This document shows, in pieces, positions 9,248-17,703 of a stretch of 64,000 nt of DNA; the stretch's first letter is position 1; the number at the start of each line of letters is the position of its first letter. The notes under the pieces were generated by a model that was not told where the DNA came from, did no database searches, and was given only the letters and a program-made list of their open reading frames with translations. Position numbers and translations under genes: made by a program. Source of the DNA: Conexibacter sp. CPCC 205762 (lineage in GTDB: Bacteria; Actinomycetota; Thermoleophilia; Solirubrobacterales; Solirubrobacteraceae); the NCBI RefSeq assembly GCF_030646155.1, contig NZ_JAUTDN010000025.1, positions 1 to 64,000 of the forward strand. Direction: 5' to 3'.

Positions 9248-10018
9248 ATGAGCGCCCAGCCCTCCTCCAGCTCCCCGATCCCGCTGTACCACCAGATCGC
9301 GACCGTGCTGCGCCAGCGCGTCGTCGACGGCACCTACCAGCCGGGCGCGAGACTGGCGAGAGAGGACGACCTCGCGGCCGAGTTCGAGGTCAGCCGCGCG
9401 ACAGTCCGCCAGGCGGTCGGCGAGCTGGTGCGGATCAACCTGCTGACGCGCCAGCAGGGGCGCGGCACGTTCGTCTCCGAGACGGCGCGCGAGGAGCTGG
9501 GTCGGATCGTCCGCGGCGACCTCGACGCGCTCGTCGCCGCCGGCGAGGTCCGCCGCACGAGACTGCGCGACATCGAGCTGCGCCACGGCCAGCCGCTGCC
9601 GGCCGCGGCCGCCGAGCTGCTCGCGATCGCGGACGCCACCGGAACGATCGTCCAGCGCACCCGCCTGCTCGACGACGTCGCCTTCGCCTACACCGTCGAC
9701 ACGCTGCCGGACGGATACGGCAGATTGCTGAGAAGAGCCCGGCTGCGCGGCGAAGGCGTGCTGCAGCAGCTGGAGGCGCACGGCGTCGCGCTCGGCGGCG
9801 CGAAGCAGACGGTCCGCGCCGAGCTGGCCGACCTGCGCGTCTCCGAGGCGCTCGCGATCCCGCTCGGCAGCGCCGTCCTGTTCGTCGAGCGGCTGCTGTG
9901 GGACGAGGACGAGCGCCCCGTCGAGCTGTTCCAGTCGTGGTACCGCGGCGACCGCTACGAGTACACGGTCACCTACGACCGCAGCGGCGGCGCGGACCTG
10001 GCGCGGCACTTCGCCTGA
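9248..10018 (+). CDS. GntR family regulator with UTRA ligand domain (paralogue 1)
   Basis: A 256-residue regulator. The N-terminal winged helix 'IPLYHQIATVLRQRVVDG' to 'LAAEFEVSRATVRQAVGEL' to 'QQGRGTFV' is classic GntR (HutC subfamily). The C-terminal half ends 'RPVELFQSWYRGDRYEYTVTYDR', the UTRA ligand-binding fold. The start at 9248 was chosen because the domain begins a few residues later; an upstream GTG at 9197 would run through the hairpin. It is clearly paralogous to the second GntR at 24085 ('SPIPLYHQ', 'WYRGDRY.YTVT.DR' shared). It probably controls the importer and the catabolic genes through the shared motif. Confidence 0.9.
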   Translation: MSAQPSSSSPIPLYHQIATVLRQRVVDGTYQPGARLAREDDLAAEFEVSRATVRQAVGELVRINLLTRQQGRGTFVSETAREELGRIVRGDLDALVAAGEVRRTRLRDIELRHGQPLPAAAAELLAIADATGTIVQRTRLLDDVAFAYTVDTLPDGYGRLLRRARLRGEGVLQQLEAHGVALGGAKQTVRAELADLRVSEALAIPLGSAVLFVERLLWDEDERPVELFQSWYRGDRYEYTVTYDRSGGADLARHFA

Positions 10019-10022
10019 GCCA

Positions 10023-11003
10023 TCAGGCGCTCCCCTCCCGCAGGCGGGCGATCAGCTCGGCGCGGAGGGCGCGGTCGCAGGCGTCCTCGACCGGGGTGTC
10101 GAGCTGCAGCACGTCGACGCCGGCGCGGTGGAAGGCGAGCGCCTCGGCGGCGGCCGTCGCCGGCGAGCCGACGAACGAGCTGGCGAGGTGATCGTCGTCG
10201 CCGTGGCCGTGGGCGGCGAGCGTGGTCGCGATCCGCTCGGCCGCGGCCTGGGCGGCTGCTTCGGTCTCGGCCAGCAGGAAGCGGGCGTGGCGCCAGACGC
10301 GGATCGTGCGGCCGTGGGCGGCGGCCGCCGCGCGGATCCCGGCGACGGCGTCAGCGGTCTGCTCCAGCGGATACGGCGAGATCCCGTAGACGTCGGCGAA
10401 GCGGGCCGCGAGCGCGATCCCGGGCGGCGAGGCGCCGCCGAGCGAGATCGGCGGGTGGGGACGCTGGTGCGGCCGCAGGCCCGACCAGGCGTCCTTGACC
10501 GCGTAGTGGTCGCCGCTCCAGTCGAACGGCCGCTCGCTCGTCAGCGCGCGCGTGAAGACCTCGAGGAACTCGGCCGCGCGCTCGTAGCGGGCGGCCTTGC
10601 CGAAGGCGTCGCCGTCGCGCAGCACGTCCTCGTCGCTCGATCCCATGATCACGTGGATCTCGACGCGCCCGCGTGAGAGCCGGTCGAGCGTCAGCAGCGA
10701 TCGGGCGGCGACCGTCGGCGCGATCGTCCCGACGCGGTGCGCGAGCGCGATCCGCAGCCTGCTCGTCGCCGCCAGCGCCCAGCCGGCGACGACGATCGGA
10801 TCGGGCCACGAGCTGAACTGGGTGACGAGCGCGGAGTCGAGCCCGTCCTGCTCGTTCTCGCGCGCGACGCGCACGACGTGGTCGGGATCGGCGTCACGCT
10901 CGCGCGGGTCGGGCGCGAACCGCAGCGCGCGCCGCTCGTCGGCGGTCGTCCCGGCGACCGGCGCCGCCCGCACGCCGCCGCGCAGCTCCAGCACGCGGCT
11001 CAT
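10023..11003 (-). CDS. LLM class flavin-dependent oxidoreductase
   Basis: A 326-residue luciferase-like monooxygenase (TIM barrel using FMNH2 or F420H2). Landmarks are 'ENEQDGLDSALVTQFSSWPDPIVVAGWALAATSRLRIALAHRVG', 'AARSLLTLDRLSRGRVEIHVIMGSS' and 'PPISLGGASPPGIALAARFADVYGIS'. The 'RVEIHVIMGSS..' and 'LGGAS' pieces resemble SsuD-type alkanesulfonate monooxygenases. It is the last gene of the long minus-strand operon, overlapping the dioxygenase gene by ATGA, so it is a candidate for the ring-hydroxylating or decarboxylating oxygenation that makes hydroxyquinol. The actual substrate and cofactor are not readable. Confidence 0.8.
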   Translation of the reverse strand: MSRVLELRGGVRAAPVAGTTADERRALRFAPDPRERDADPDHVVRVARENEQDGLDSALVTQFSSWPDPIVVAGWALAATSRLRIALAHRVGTIAPTVAARSLLTLDRLSRGRVEIHVIMGSSDEDVLRDGDAFGKAARYERAAEFLEVFTRALTSERPFDWSGDHYAVKDAWSGLRPHQRPHPPISLGGASPPGIALAARFADVYGISPYPLEQTADAVAGIRAAAAAHGRTIRVWRHARFLLAETEAAAQAAAERIATTLAAHGHGDDDHLASSFVGSPATAAAEALAFHRAGVDVLQLDTPVEDACDRALRAELIARLREGSA

Positions 11004-11898
11004 GCGGTCGCCTCCGCGGCGGGCGCGGCTGCCGCGGTCGGCGCGGTGGCGGGCGCGAGCGCGAAATCGTAGGTCAGCCGCGCGTGCGGTCTGGCGATCG
11101 GCGTGCCGTCGGGCAGCTCGCCCTGCTCGACCCGCTCGACCGCCGCGATCAGCGACCGCTTGACGCCGAAGACGACGTCGGATTCGAGGTAGTCGTCGCC
11201 GGCGAGAAAGACGTGCGTGATCAGCTCGCGGCAGCCGGGCGCGGCGATGCGGAAGTGGACGTGCGCCGGCCGGTACGGGTGGCGGCCCTGGGCGCGCAGC
11301 ATGTCGCCGACCGGGCCGTCGTCGGGGATCGGGTAGCTCGCCGGCACGACCGCCCAGAACCAGAAGCGGCCGGCGCTGTCAGTCCGCAGCCGCGCGCGCA
11401 GCTCCAGCTCCTCCCCGCGCTGGACGTCGTAGTAGCCGTCCTCGTCGGCCTGCCAGGTGTCGACGATCGCGCCCGCGAGCGGCGCGCCGTCGGGACCGCT
11501 TACGGTGCCGCGCACGAGCAGCGGCTCGCCCGGCGCGCCGCCGGCGAGGTCGGCGCCGAGCGGATGAGCGGGCGGGTCGCCGACGTAGAAGGGGCCGAGC
11601 ACGGTCGTCTCGGTCGCGCGGCCGTCGGGGCCGTGGTCGATCGCGTCGACCAGCATCGAGATCCCGAGCGCGTCGGACAGCAGGATGAACTCCTGCCGCG
11701 TGTCGCTGCACGTCTGGCCGCTGCGGGTGAGGAAGTCGACCGCGGCGCTCCACTCGTCGAGGCTCGGCCGCGTCTCCCGCACGAGCGCGTGCAGGTGGCG
11801 CACGACCGCCTCCGAGATCTGCCGCACGCGCGGATCCGGCGCGTGCGCGACGCGCTCCAGCACAGCCGCGGTGATCGTCGTCTCGTCCAGGTCGCTGC

Positions 11899-11902
<4 letters not shown>
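11000..11902 (-). CDS. Hydroxyquinol 1,2-dioxygenase-like intradiol dioxygenase
   Basis: A 300-residue intradiol ring-cleavage dioxygenase. The N-terminal helical dimerisation domain contains 'FLTRSGQTCSDTRQEFILLSDALGISMLVDAI'. The catalytic beta-domain has the non-haem Fe(III) ligands: Tyr in 'DGYYDVQRG', Tyr in 'PASYPIPDDGPVGDML' and two His in 'HPYRPAHVHFRI'. The 'LGPFYVGDPP' start and adjacency to maleylacetate reductase point to hydroxyquinol (1,2,4-trihydroxybenzene) rather than catechol as substrate, giving maleylacetate. ATGA overlaps join it to both neighbours. It is the most confidently assigned enzyme of the catabolic operon. Confidence 0.88.
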
Positions 11903-12977
<1,075 letters not shown>

Positions 12978-12981
<4 letters not shown>

Positions 12982-13592
12982 GCCGGCCCCTCCCCTGCCA
13001 GCCACGCCGCGCCGCGCGCGTACAGCCGCTCGACCTCCTCGCCGACGAGGCCCGGCATCCGCGGCTCGACCTCGAAGCCGAGCTGCGTCTGCACGTACGC
13101 GAGATGGCGGTAGCCGACCGGGAAGCGATCGAGCACGGTCGGGTCGAGCCGCAGCGCCGCGCCCGCGACCGGGTCGAGCGGATGGAGCCGGTCCTGCTCG
13201 TAGATCGGCTGGCGCAGGACCAGCCCCCAGCGACCGTCGCGCCGTTCGAGGAAGTCGTGGAAGCGGCCGGTGCAGACGACGTCGACCGTGACCCCGTGGA
13301 TCTCCGCCCGCTGCGTGATCGTCATCTTCGTCTGCGCGACCGCGCGGTCGCCCGCGAGGTCGACGGAGCCGCCGCCGAGGAAGTGGAGGATCCGCACGCC
13401 GGCCTCGAAGCCCTCGCGGCTGACGCGGACGAACTCGGCCGCCGGGCCCTGGAACCAGGTCGCGTTCATGCGGCCGTCGTCGTGCCAGACGGTCGCGAAC
13501 CGCTCCCAGTCGCCGGCGTCGCGCCAGAGCACCCAGTTCTCCACCAGCTCGCGGATCGCGAGCCGGTCCTGCAGCGCGGTGGTGTCGGTCAT
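12978..13592 (-). CDS. SnoaL/NTF2-like protein
   Basis: A 204-residue protein with an NTF2-like cone fold: 'LQDRLAIRELVENWVLWRDAGDWERFATVWHDDGRMNATWFQG' at the start and 'VDVVCTGRFHDFLERRDGRWGLVLRQPIYEQDRLHPL' near the middle. Members include small-molecule hydrolases, dehydratases and the small subunits of ring-hydroxylating enzymes. ATG at 13592 has GGAGGA ten bases upstream; an alternative ATG at 13622 would make the ATGA overlap usual in this operon. The 'RFHDFLERRDGRWGLV' pattern is frequent in aromatic-degradation clusters. The precise function is unknown; an accessory hydroxylation or dehydration role is the guess. Confidence 0.65.
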
Positions 13593-13618
13593 CGTCGTCT
13601 GGTCCTCCGGGAGGCGGG

Positions 13619-14479
13619 TCATCGGGAAGCGAGCAGCGCCGTCGCGGCGGCCTGCAGGTGACGGGCGTGGCCGAGGTCGCCGAGCCGCGCGCGGGCGGCG
13701 TCGTCGGGCACCTCGACCGAGATCGGGGCGTCGGCGGGGAGCGTCGCCAGCAGCCCCAGCAGCGGCAGCGCGCCCTCGCCGGGGGCGAGCCGCGCGGTGC
13801 GGCTCTCGGCAGCGATCGCGTCGAGGCCCGGCGGCAGCGCGGCCGGCGCGTCGGACCACTGCATGTAGCCCTGCAGGCGTGGGTCGAGCGCCTCGACGTC
13901 GGCGAGCGTGCCGCCCGTGCGCGACAGGTGGATCGCGTCGACCAGGACGCCGCCGACGGTGGCACCGACGCGCGGCGCGGCGGGCGCGGACGGCGCGGGC
14001 GCGGCTTCCGCGGCGGTCGCGATCTGCGCCGCCTGCGCGAGCGAGCAGACGGCCGAGTACGCCATCGGCTCCAGCAGCGGCCGCACGCCGAGCGGCGCGG
14101 CCAGCTCGCAGAGGCGCGCGTAGTTCGCCGTCAACCGCTGCTCGTCGGGGTCGAAGCCGGAGACGACGGCGAAGCGCGCGCCCAGCTCGGCGGCTGCCGC
14201 GAGCACGCGGGCGTAGGCGTCGAGGTCGGGCGTCGGCGTCAGTCGCAGCACCTCGACGTCGACGACGCCGAGGCCGGTCGCGCGCAGCAGCGCGCGCGTC
14301 TCGCGCGCCATCGCGGTGTCGCCGAGCAGCGGCCAGCGGGCCTCGTCGTCGCGCGCGGGCCAGAGCCGCAGCCCGACCGCGTCGAAGCCGGCCTCCGCGG
14401 CGATCTCGACCAGCCGCGGCGGCGGCACGTCGACGAGCGAGAGGTGTGCGAGCGAGAGGGTGCGAGCGGGCGCGCTCAT
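13619..14479 (-). CDS. Sugar phosphate isomerase/epimerase-type TIM barrel (possible dehydroshikimate dehydratase)
   Basis: A 286-residue AP-endonuclease-2/xylose-isomerase-like TIM barrel. It begins 'LSLAHLSLVDVPPPRLVEIAAEAGFDAVGLR' and shows the metal-ligand order of the family: Glu in 'LLEPMAYS', Asp and His in 'VLVDAIHLSRTGG', Gln/Asp in 'GYMQWSD' and Glu in 'APGEGALPLLG'. The family includes hexose isomerases, inosose dehydratases and 3-dehydroshikimate dehydratases. Because the next gene is a shikimate/quinate-dehydrogenase-like enzyme, conversion of a dehydrated hydroaromatic acid to an aromatic is attractive, but inferred. ATGA overlap to the upstream gene. Confidence 0.7.
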   Translation of the reverse strand: MSAPARTLSLAHLSLVDVPPPRLVEIAAEAGFDAVGLRLWPARDDEARWPLLGDTAMARETRALLRATGLGVVDVEVLRLTPTPDLDAYARVLAAAAELGARFAVVSGFDPDEQRLTANYARLCELAAPLGVRPLLEPMAYSAVCSLAQAAQIATAAEAAPAPSAPAAPRVGATVGGVLVDAIHLSRTGGTLADVEALDPRLQGYMQWSDAPAALPPGLDAIAAESRTARLAPGEGALPLLGLLATLPADAPISVEVPDDAARARLGDLGHARHLQAAATALLASR

Positions 14480-15321
14480 CCCCGCCACCGCCGCCCGGCA
14501 CGACCGGCCAGCCGCGCGACCGCCGGCGTCACGTCGCCGGCCAGCGCCGGCGCGAGGCCGACGTGCGGCAGGCTCGCGACCGCCTGTGCCTCGAAGTGCG
14601 CGAGACCGTCGACGACCTCCGCCCCGGCCTCCAGCGCCGCCGCCTGCAGCGGGGTCGCGCTGCCGTCGGGGCGGTAGACGAGGTCGTAGAGGCGCGCGCC
14701 GGGACGCAGCTCGGCAGCGGCCAGCGGCGACGGCTCGTCGCGGCCGGCCATCCCCAGCGGGGTCGCGTTGACGATCAGGTCGCTGCGAGCGGCGAGCGCG
14801 CCGAGCTGCTGCCACGGCCGCGCCGCGGCGGCGGCGAACCAGCCGTTCGCCTGCCGTGCCAGCGCCGCCGCACCTTCAGCGTCGTCGCTGACGATCGCGA
14901 CCGCGTCGCAGGCGCCGGCGAGCGCGGTCAGCAGGCCGCGCGCGGCGCCGCCGGCGCCGAGCACGAGCGCCTGTTCGAAGCGGCGCTCGCCGATCAGCGC
15001 GCGGGCGGCCGCGACGTCGAGGTTGCGCGCGGTCAGCTCGTCGTGCTCCAGCGCCAGCCAGTTGGCGACGCCGGCGCGCTCGACGTCGGCGTCGCGCACG
15101 TCGGCGGCGTCGGCCGCCTGCGCCTTCAGCGGCATCGTCACGTGCGCGCCGGAGAGCGTGCCGCAGCGCAGCACGTCGACCCAGAAGCCAAGCTCGCCGG
15201 GGCGCACGTCGTGGGCGGCGTAGCGCCACTCGACCCCGGCCCGCGCGAACAGCCCGTTCCACATCCGCGGCGCCGGCGAGTGGCCCGTCGGGTTGCCGAG
15301 CAGCGCGAAGTGGACGCTCAT
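14476..15321 (-). CDS. Shikimate/quinate dehydrogenase family protein
   Basis: A 281-residue AroE-type NAD(P)H-dependent oxidoreductase. The N-terminal substrate domain has 'FALLGNPTGHSPAPRMWNGLF' and the catalytic Lys in 'GAHVTMPLKAQAA'; the catalytic Asp sits in 'ARNLDVAAARALI' where housekeeping enzymes have N-T-D. The Rossmann part is 'QALVLGAGGAARGLLTALAGA', followed by 'LIVNATPLGM'. Its position inside a catabolic operon, between an alpha/beta hydrolase and a TIM-barrel enzyme, argues for a degradative quinate/shikimate-like dehydrogenase rather than the biosynthetic aroE. It overlaps both neighbours by ATGA. Confidence 0.8.
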   Translation of the reverse strand: MSVHFALLGNPTGHSPAPRMWNGLFARAGVEWRYAAHDVRPGELGFWVDVLRCGTLSGAHVTMPLKAQAADAADVRDADVERAGVANWLALEHDELTARNLDVAAARALIGERRFEQALVLGAGGAARGLLTALAGACDAVAIVSDDAEGAAALARQANGWFAAAAARPWQQLGALAARSDLIVNATPLGMAGRDEPSPLAAAELRPGARLYDLVYRPDGSATPLQAAALEAGAEVVDGLAHFEAQAVASLPHVGLAPALAGDVTPAVARLAGRAGRRWRG

Positions 15322-16118
15322 CGGCTCAGCTCCGCGACCCACGTCAGCACGCCCTCGGTGACCTCGTCGGCGAGGTCGTGGTGCATCCAGTGGCCGCTGC
15401 GGCCGGAGACGTCGTGGACCTCGCTGCGCGGGTCCTGCTGGAGCGTCTCCTCCCACGCCGCCAGCCCCGGCAGCGCGTGGTAGACGAGCAGCGGCACCCT
15501 GCGCGCGCGCAGCGTCGGCTCGACCTCGCCTCTGTTCATCGCCTGCGCGCTGTCGTGCAGGCCGACGAGCGTGCCGGTCATCACGTGCGGCGGCGTCGCG
15601 AGCCCGCGGCGACGGTGCCACTCGACCATCCACGGGAGCGAGTCGGCCCCCTCGCGGCTGCCGAGCGCGGCGACCGCGCCCGCGACGTCGCCGCGCTCGT
15701 GGAAGCCGCGCAGCAGCGCCTTGATCGCCGCGTCGCGCTCCGGCGGGTCGCCGTAGGTCGGGTCGAGCAGGACCGCGCCGGCCAGCAGCTCCGGCCGCTC
15801 GCGCGCGAGGTTGGAGACGACGACCGCCCCGAGCGAGTGGCCGACCGCGACGACCGGGCCGGTCTCCAGCCGTGCCAGCAGCTCGACGAGGTCGTCCGCG
15901 TAGTCGCCAGGACCGTAGCCGGCGGCCGGGGTCGACGAGCCGCCGTGGCCGCGCAGGTCGGGCGCGATCGTGCGGTGGCGGACGCTGAACGCCGGCAGCT
16001 GGAAGACCCAGTCCGACGAGTCGCCGCCGACGCCGTGGACGAGCAGCAGCGGCGGTCCGCCACCGCCCTCGTCGGTGTGGAACAGCCGCACGCCCGTGCT
16101 CAGCTCAGCGAATGCCAT
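15318..16118 (-). CDS. Alpha/beta hydrolase
   Basis: A 266-residue alpha/beta-hydrolase. The oxyanion region is 'LLLVHGVGGDSSDWVFQLPAFS', then 'RTIAPDLRGHGGSS', nucleophile elbow 'VAVGHSLGAVV' (Ser), and a late His in 'SGHWMHHDLADEV'; the acid is probably in the 'LLDPTYGDPP' or 'YHALPGL' region. Esterases, C-C hydrolases and enol-lactone hydrolases all fit. In this operon it could release an ester-linked aromatic or open a lactone. ATG at 16118 lies 14 bases inside the end of the amidase gene. Confidence 0.8.
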   Translation of the reverse strand: MAFAELSTGVRLFHTDEGGGGPPLLLVHGVGGDSSDWVFQLPAFSVRHRTIAPDLRGHGGSSTPAAGYGPGDYADDLVELLARLETGPVVAVGHSLGAVVVSNLARERPELLAGAVLLDPTYGDPPERDAAIKALLRGFHERGDVAGAVAALGSREGADSLPWMVEWHRRRGLATPPHVMTGTLVGLHDSAQAMNRGEVEPTLRARRVPLLVYHALPGLAAWEETLQQDPRSEVHDVSGRSGHWMHHDLADEVTEGVLTWVAELSR

Positions 16119-17703
16119 CGTCGTCTCCGGGGTGGTTCAGCAAGCGGTCCTCGAGCGCGGCGCCGAGCGCGAGCAGCCGCTCGTCGCCGTCCCACGGCGC
16201 GACCAGCAGCACGCCGGCCGGCAGCCCCTCCGCGCCCGCTCCGGCGGGCAGCGTCAGCGCGGGCACGCCGCCGAGGCAGATCGGATAGGTGTTGTGCAGC
16301 AGCGCGCGGCCGGTCGCCTCCAGCTCGGCGTCGAGCGGCGGGGCGGGCAGCGGCGCGGTCGCGCACAGCAGCAGCTCGTGGCGCGTGAAGGCGTCGCGCA
16401 GCTGCGCGCGCCACAGCTCGCGCGTGGCGCGCGCAGCAGCCAGCTCGTCGTCGCCAACCGCCGCGCCGGCCTCCAGCCGCTCGGCGACGCCGGGTGGGAG
16501 CGTCGAGCGCAGGTCTCCTGCGGACGCGAACGCGGACGCGGCGCCGGCGGGCGCGGGCGTCGTCGCGGACGCGCCGCCGGTGAGCGCTGCGAACGAGGCG
16601 GCCGCCTCGCGCAGGTAGATCGTGCGGCCGGCGGCGCGGGCGGCGGCGGCGCCGGGCAGCGTCAGCGGGCGCACGTCGGCGCCGGCGTCGGCGAGCGCGG
16701 CGGCGACGCGCTCCGGCGCACGGGCGACTTCGGGGGCGAGCGTCTGCACGAACCAGCCGCCGAGCAAGCCGACGCGCAGGCCGCGCAGCGCCGCCGCGTC
16801 CGCCGCGTCCGCCGCGTCCGCCGCATCCGCCGCATCCGCCGCATCCGCCGCATCCGCCGCATCCGCCGCATCCGCCGCGATGGATGGTCGGCGTCCTGGA
16901 GAGGCACCGAGCTTCCCTTGGGCGGGGCGCGGCGGACTCGCCAGCAACGGGAAGACAGCCGCCAGCTCGGCGGCGGTGGCGGCGATCGGGCCGACCGTGT
17001 CGAGCGTCGGCGCGAGCCCGATCACGCCGTCGAGCGGGATGCGGCCGTGCGTCGGGCGCAGGCCGGCGACGCCGCAGAGCGCTGCCGGCAGGATCACCGA
17101 CCCGCTCGTGTCGGTGCCGAGCGCGAGCGGGACGAGGCCGGCCGCGACCGCCGCCGCCGAGCCGCCGCTGGAGCCGCCGGCGTGCCGGCCGCGGTCGTGC
17201 GGGTTGCGGACCGTGCCGTGGGCGCGGTTGACGCTCAGCGCCGCCGCCGCCAGCTCGGACATGTTGGTCGTGCCGACGACGACCGCCCCCGCCGCCCGCA
17301 GCCGCGCGACGACGGTCGCGTCGCGCAGCGCTGGCGGCAGCCCGGCCGGCGCGCGCCCCGCCGCCTGCGGCAGCCCGGCGACCGCGATCGAGTCCTTGAC
17401 CGCGACGGGAACGCCCGCGAGTGGAGCATCCGCGCCACGATCTGCGCCAACCGCGCCACGATCTGCGCCAACCGCGCCACGATCTGCGCCAACCGCGCCA
17501 CGATCTGCGCCAACCGCGCCACGATCTGCGCCAACCGCGCCACGATCTGCGCCAACCGCGCCACGATCTGCGCCAACCGCGCCACGATCTGCGGCATCCG
17601 CGCCCTCCTCCGCCGCCTCCGGCCGCAGCTGGGCGAAGGCGTGGAGGTCGCGGTCGCGCGCGAAGATGCGGTCGAGCGCCTCGCGCGCCGAGCCGTGCCT
17701 CAT
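16105..17703 (-). CDS. Amidase (AS family) carrying two in-frame repeat arrays
   Basis: A 532-residue amidase-signature hydrolase. The catalytic triad is visible: Lys in 'GVPVAVKDSIAVAG', cis-Ser in 'GGSSGGSAAAVAAGL' and nucleophile Ser in 'GTDTSGSVILPAAL'. It releases ammonia or an amine from a carboxamide in the cytoplasm. Two low-complexity insertions are odd: eight 7-residue copies of A-D-R-G-A-V-G type between the first helix and the Lys strand (residues about 36-91), and nine copies of A-D-A type near residue 280-305. Both are tandem at DNA level and keep frame. Short ATGA overlap with the FAD gene upstream. Confidence 0.85.
   Translation of the reverse strand: MRHGSAREALDRIFARDRDLHAFAQLRPEAAEEGADAADRGAVGADRGAVGADRGAVGADRGAVGADRGAVGADRGAVGADRGAVGADRGADAPLAGVPVAVKDSIAVAGLPQAAGRAPAGLPPALRDATVVARLRAAGAVVVGTTNMSELAAAALSVNRAHGTVRNPHDRGRHAGGSSGGSAAAVAAGLVPLALGTDTSGSVILPAALCGVAGLRPTHGRIPLDGVIGLAPTLDTVGPIAATAAELAAVFPLLASPPRPAQGKLGASPGRRPSIAADAADAADAADAADAADAADAADAADAAALRGLRVGLLGGWFVQTLAPEVARAPERVAAALADAGADVRPLTLPGAAAARAAGRTIYLREAAASFAALTGGASATTPAPAGAASAFASAGDLRSTLPPGVAERLEAGAAVGDDELAAARATRELWRAQLRDAFTRHELLLCATAPLPAPPLDAELEATGRALLHNTYPICLGGVPALTLPAGAGAEGLPAGVLLVAPWDGDERLLALGAALEDRLLNHPGDDDGIR
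16793..16873 (-). repeat. In-frame 9-base tandem repeat in the amidase
   Basis: Nine copies of GCCGCGTCC or GCCGCATCC (plus strand) encode a run of Asp-Ala-Ala triplets on the minus strand. The array falls between two amidase core segments, after 'GRRPSIAA' and before 'ALRGLRVGLLGG', so it probably forms a surface loop or short helix. The G/A change is grouped: the copies at the low-coordinate end have G, the rest A, which suggests stepwise expansion. Confidence 0.9.
17431..17598 (-). repeat. Dispersed 21-base repeat family, array A (amidase)
   Basis: Eight head-to-tail 21-base units, seven of them identical, plus strand starting CGCGCCACGATCTGCGCC. On the coding strand each is GGCGCAGATCGTGGCGCG followed by one codon, read as G-A-D-R-G-A-V. 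It is the longest homogeneous member of the 21-base family also present in the flavin reductase, a sugar ABC ATPase and three LuxR genes. The near identity of copies implies recent expansion. Confidence 0.92.

Noticed and set aside
14476..15321. Housekeeping aroE of the shikimate pathway
   Set aside because: It lies inside a catabolic operon and has N-L-D in place of the usual N-T-D at the catalytic Asp; a degradative role is more likely, though not proved.
17431..17598. CRISPR-like repeat array
   Set aside because: Units are 21 bases, directly adjacent with no spacers, in frame in an amidase, and no cas genes are near. It is a tandem coding repeat.
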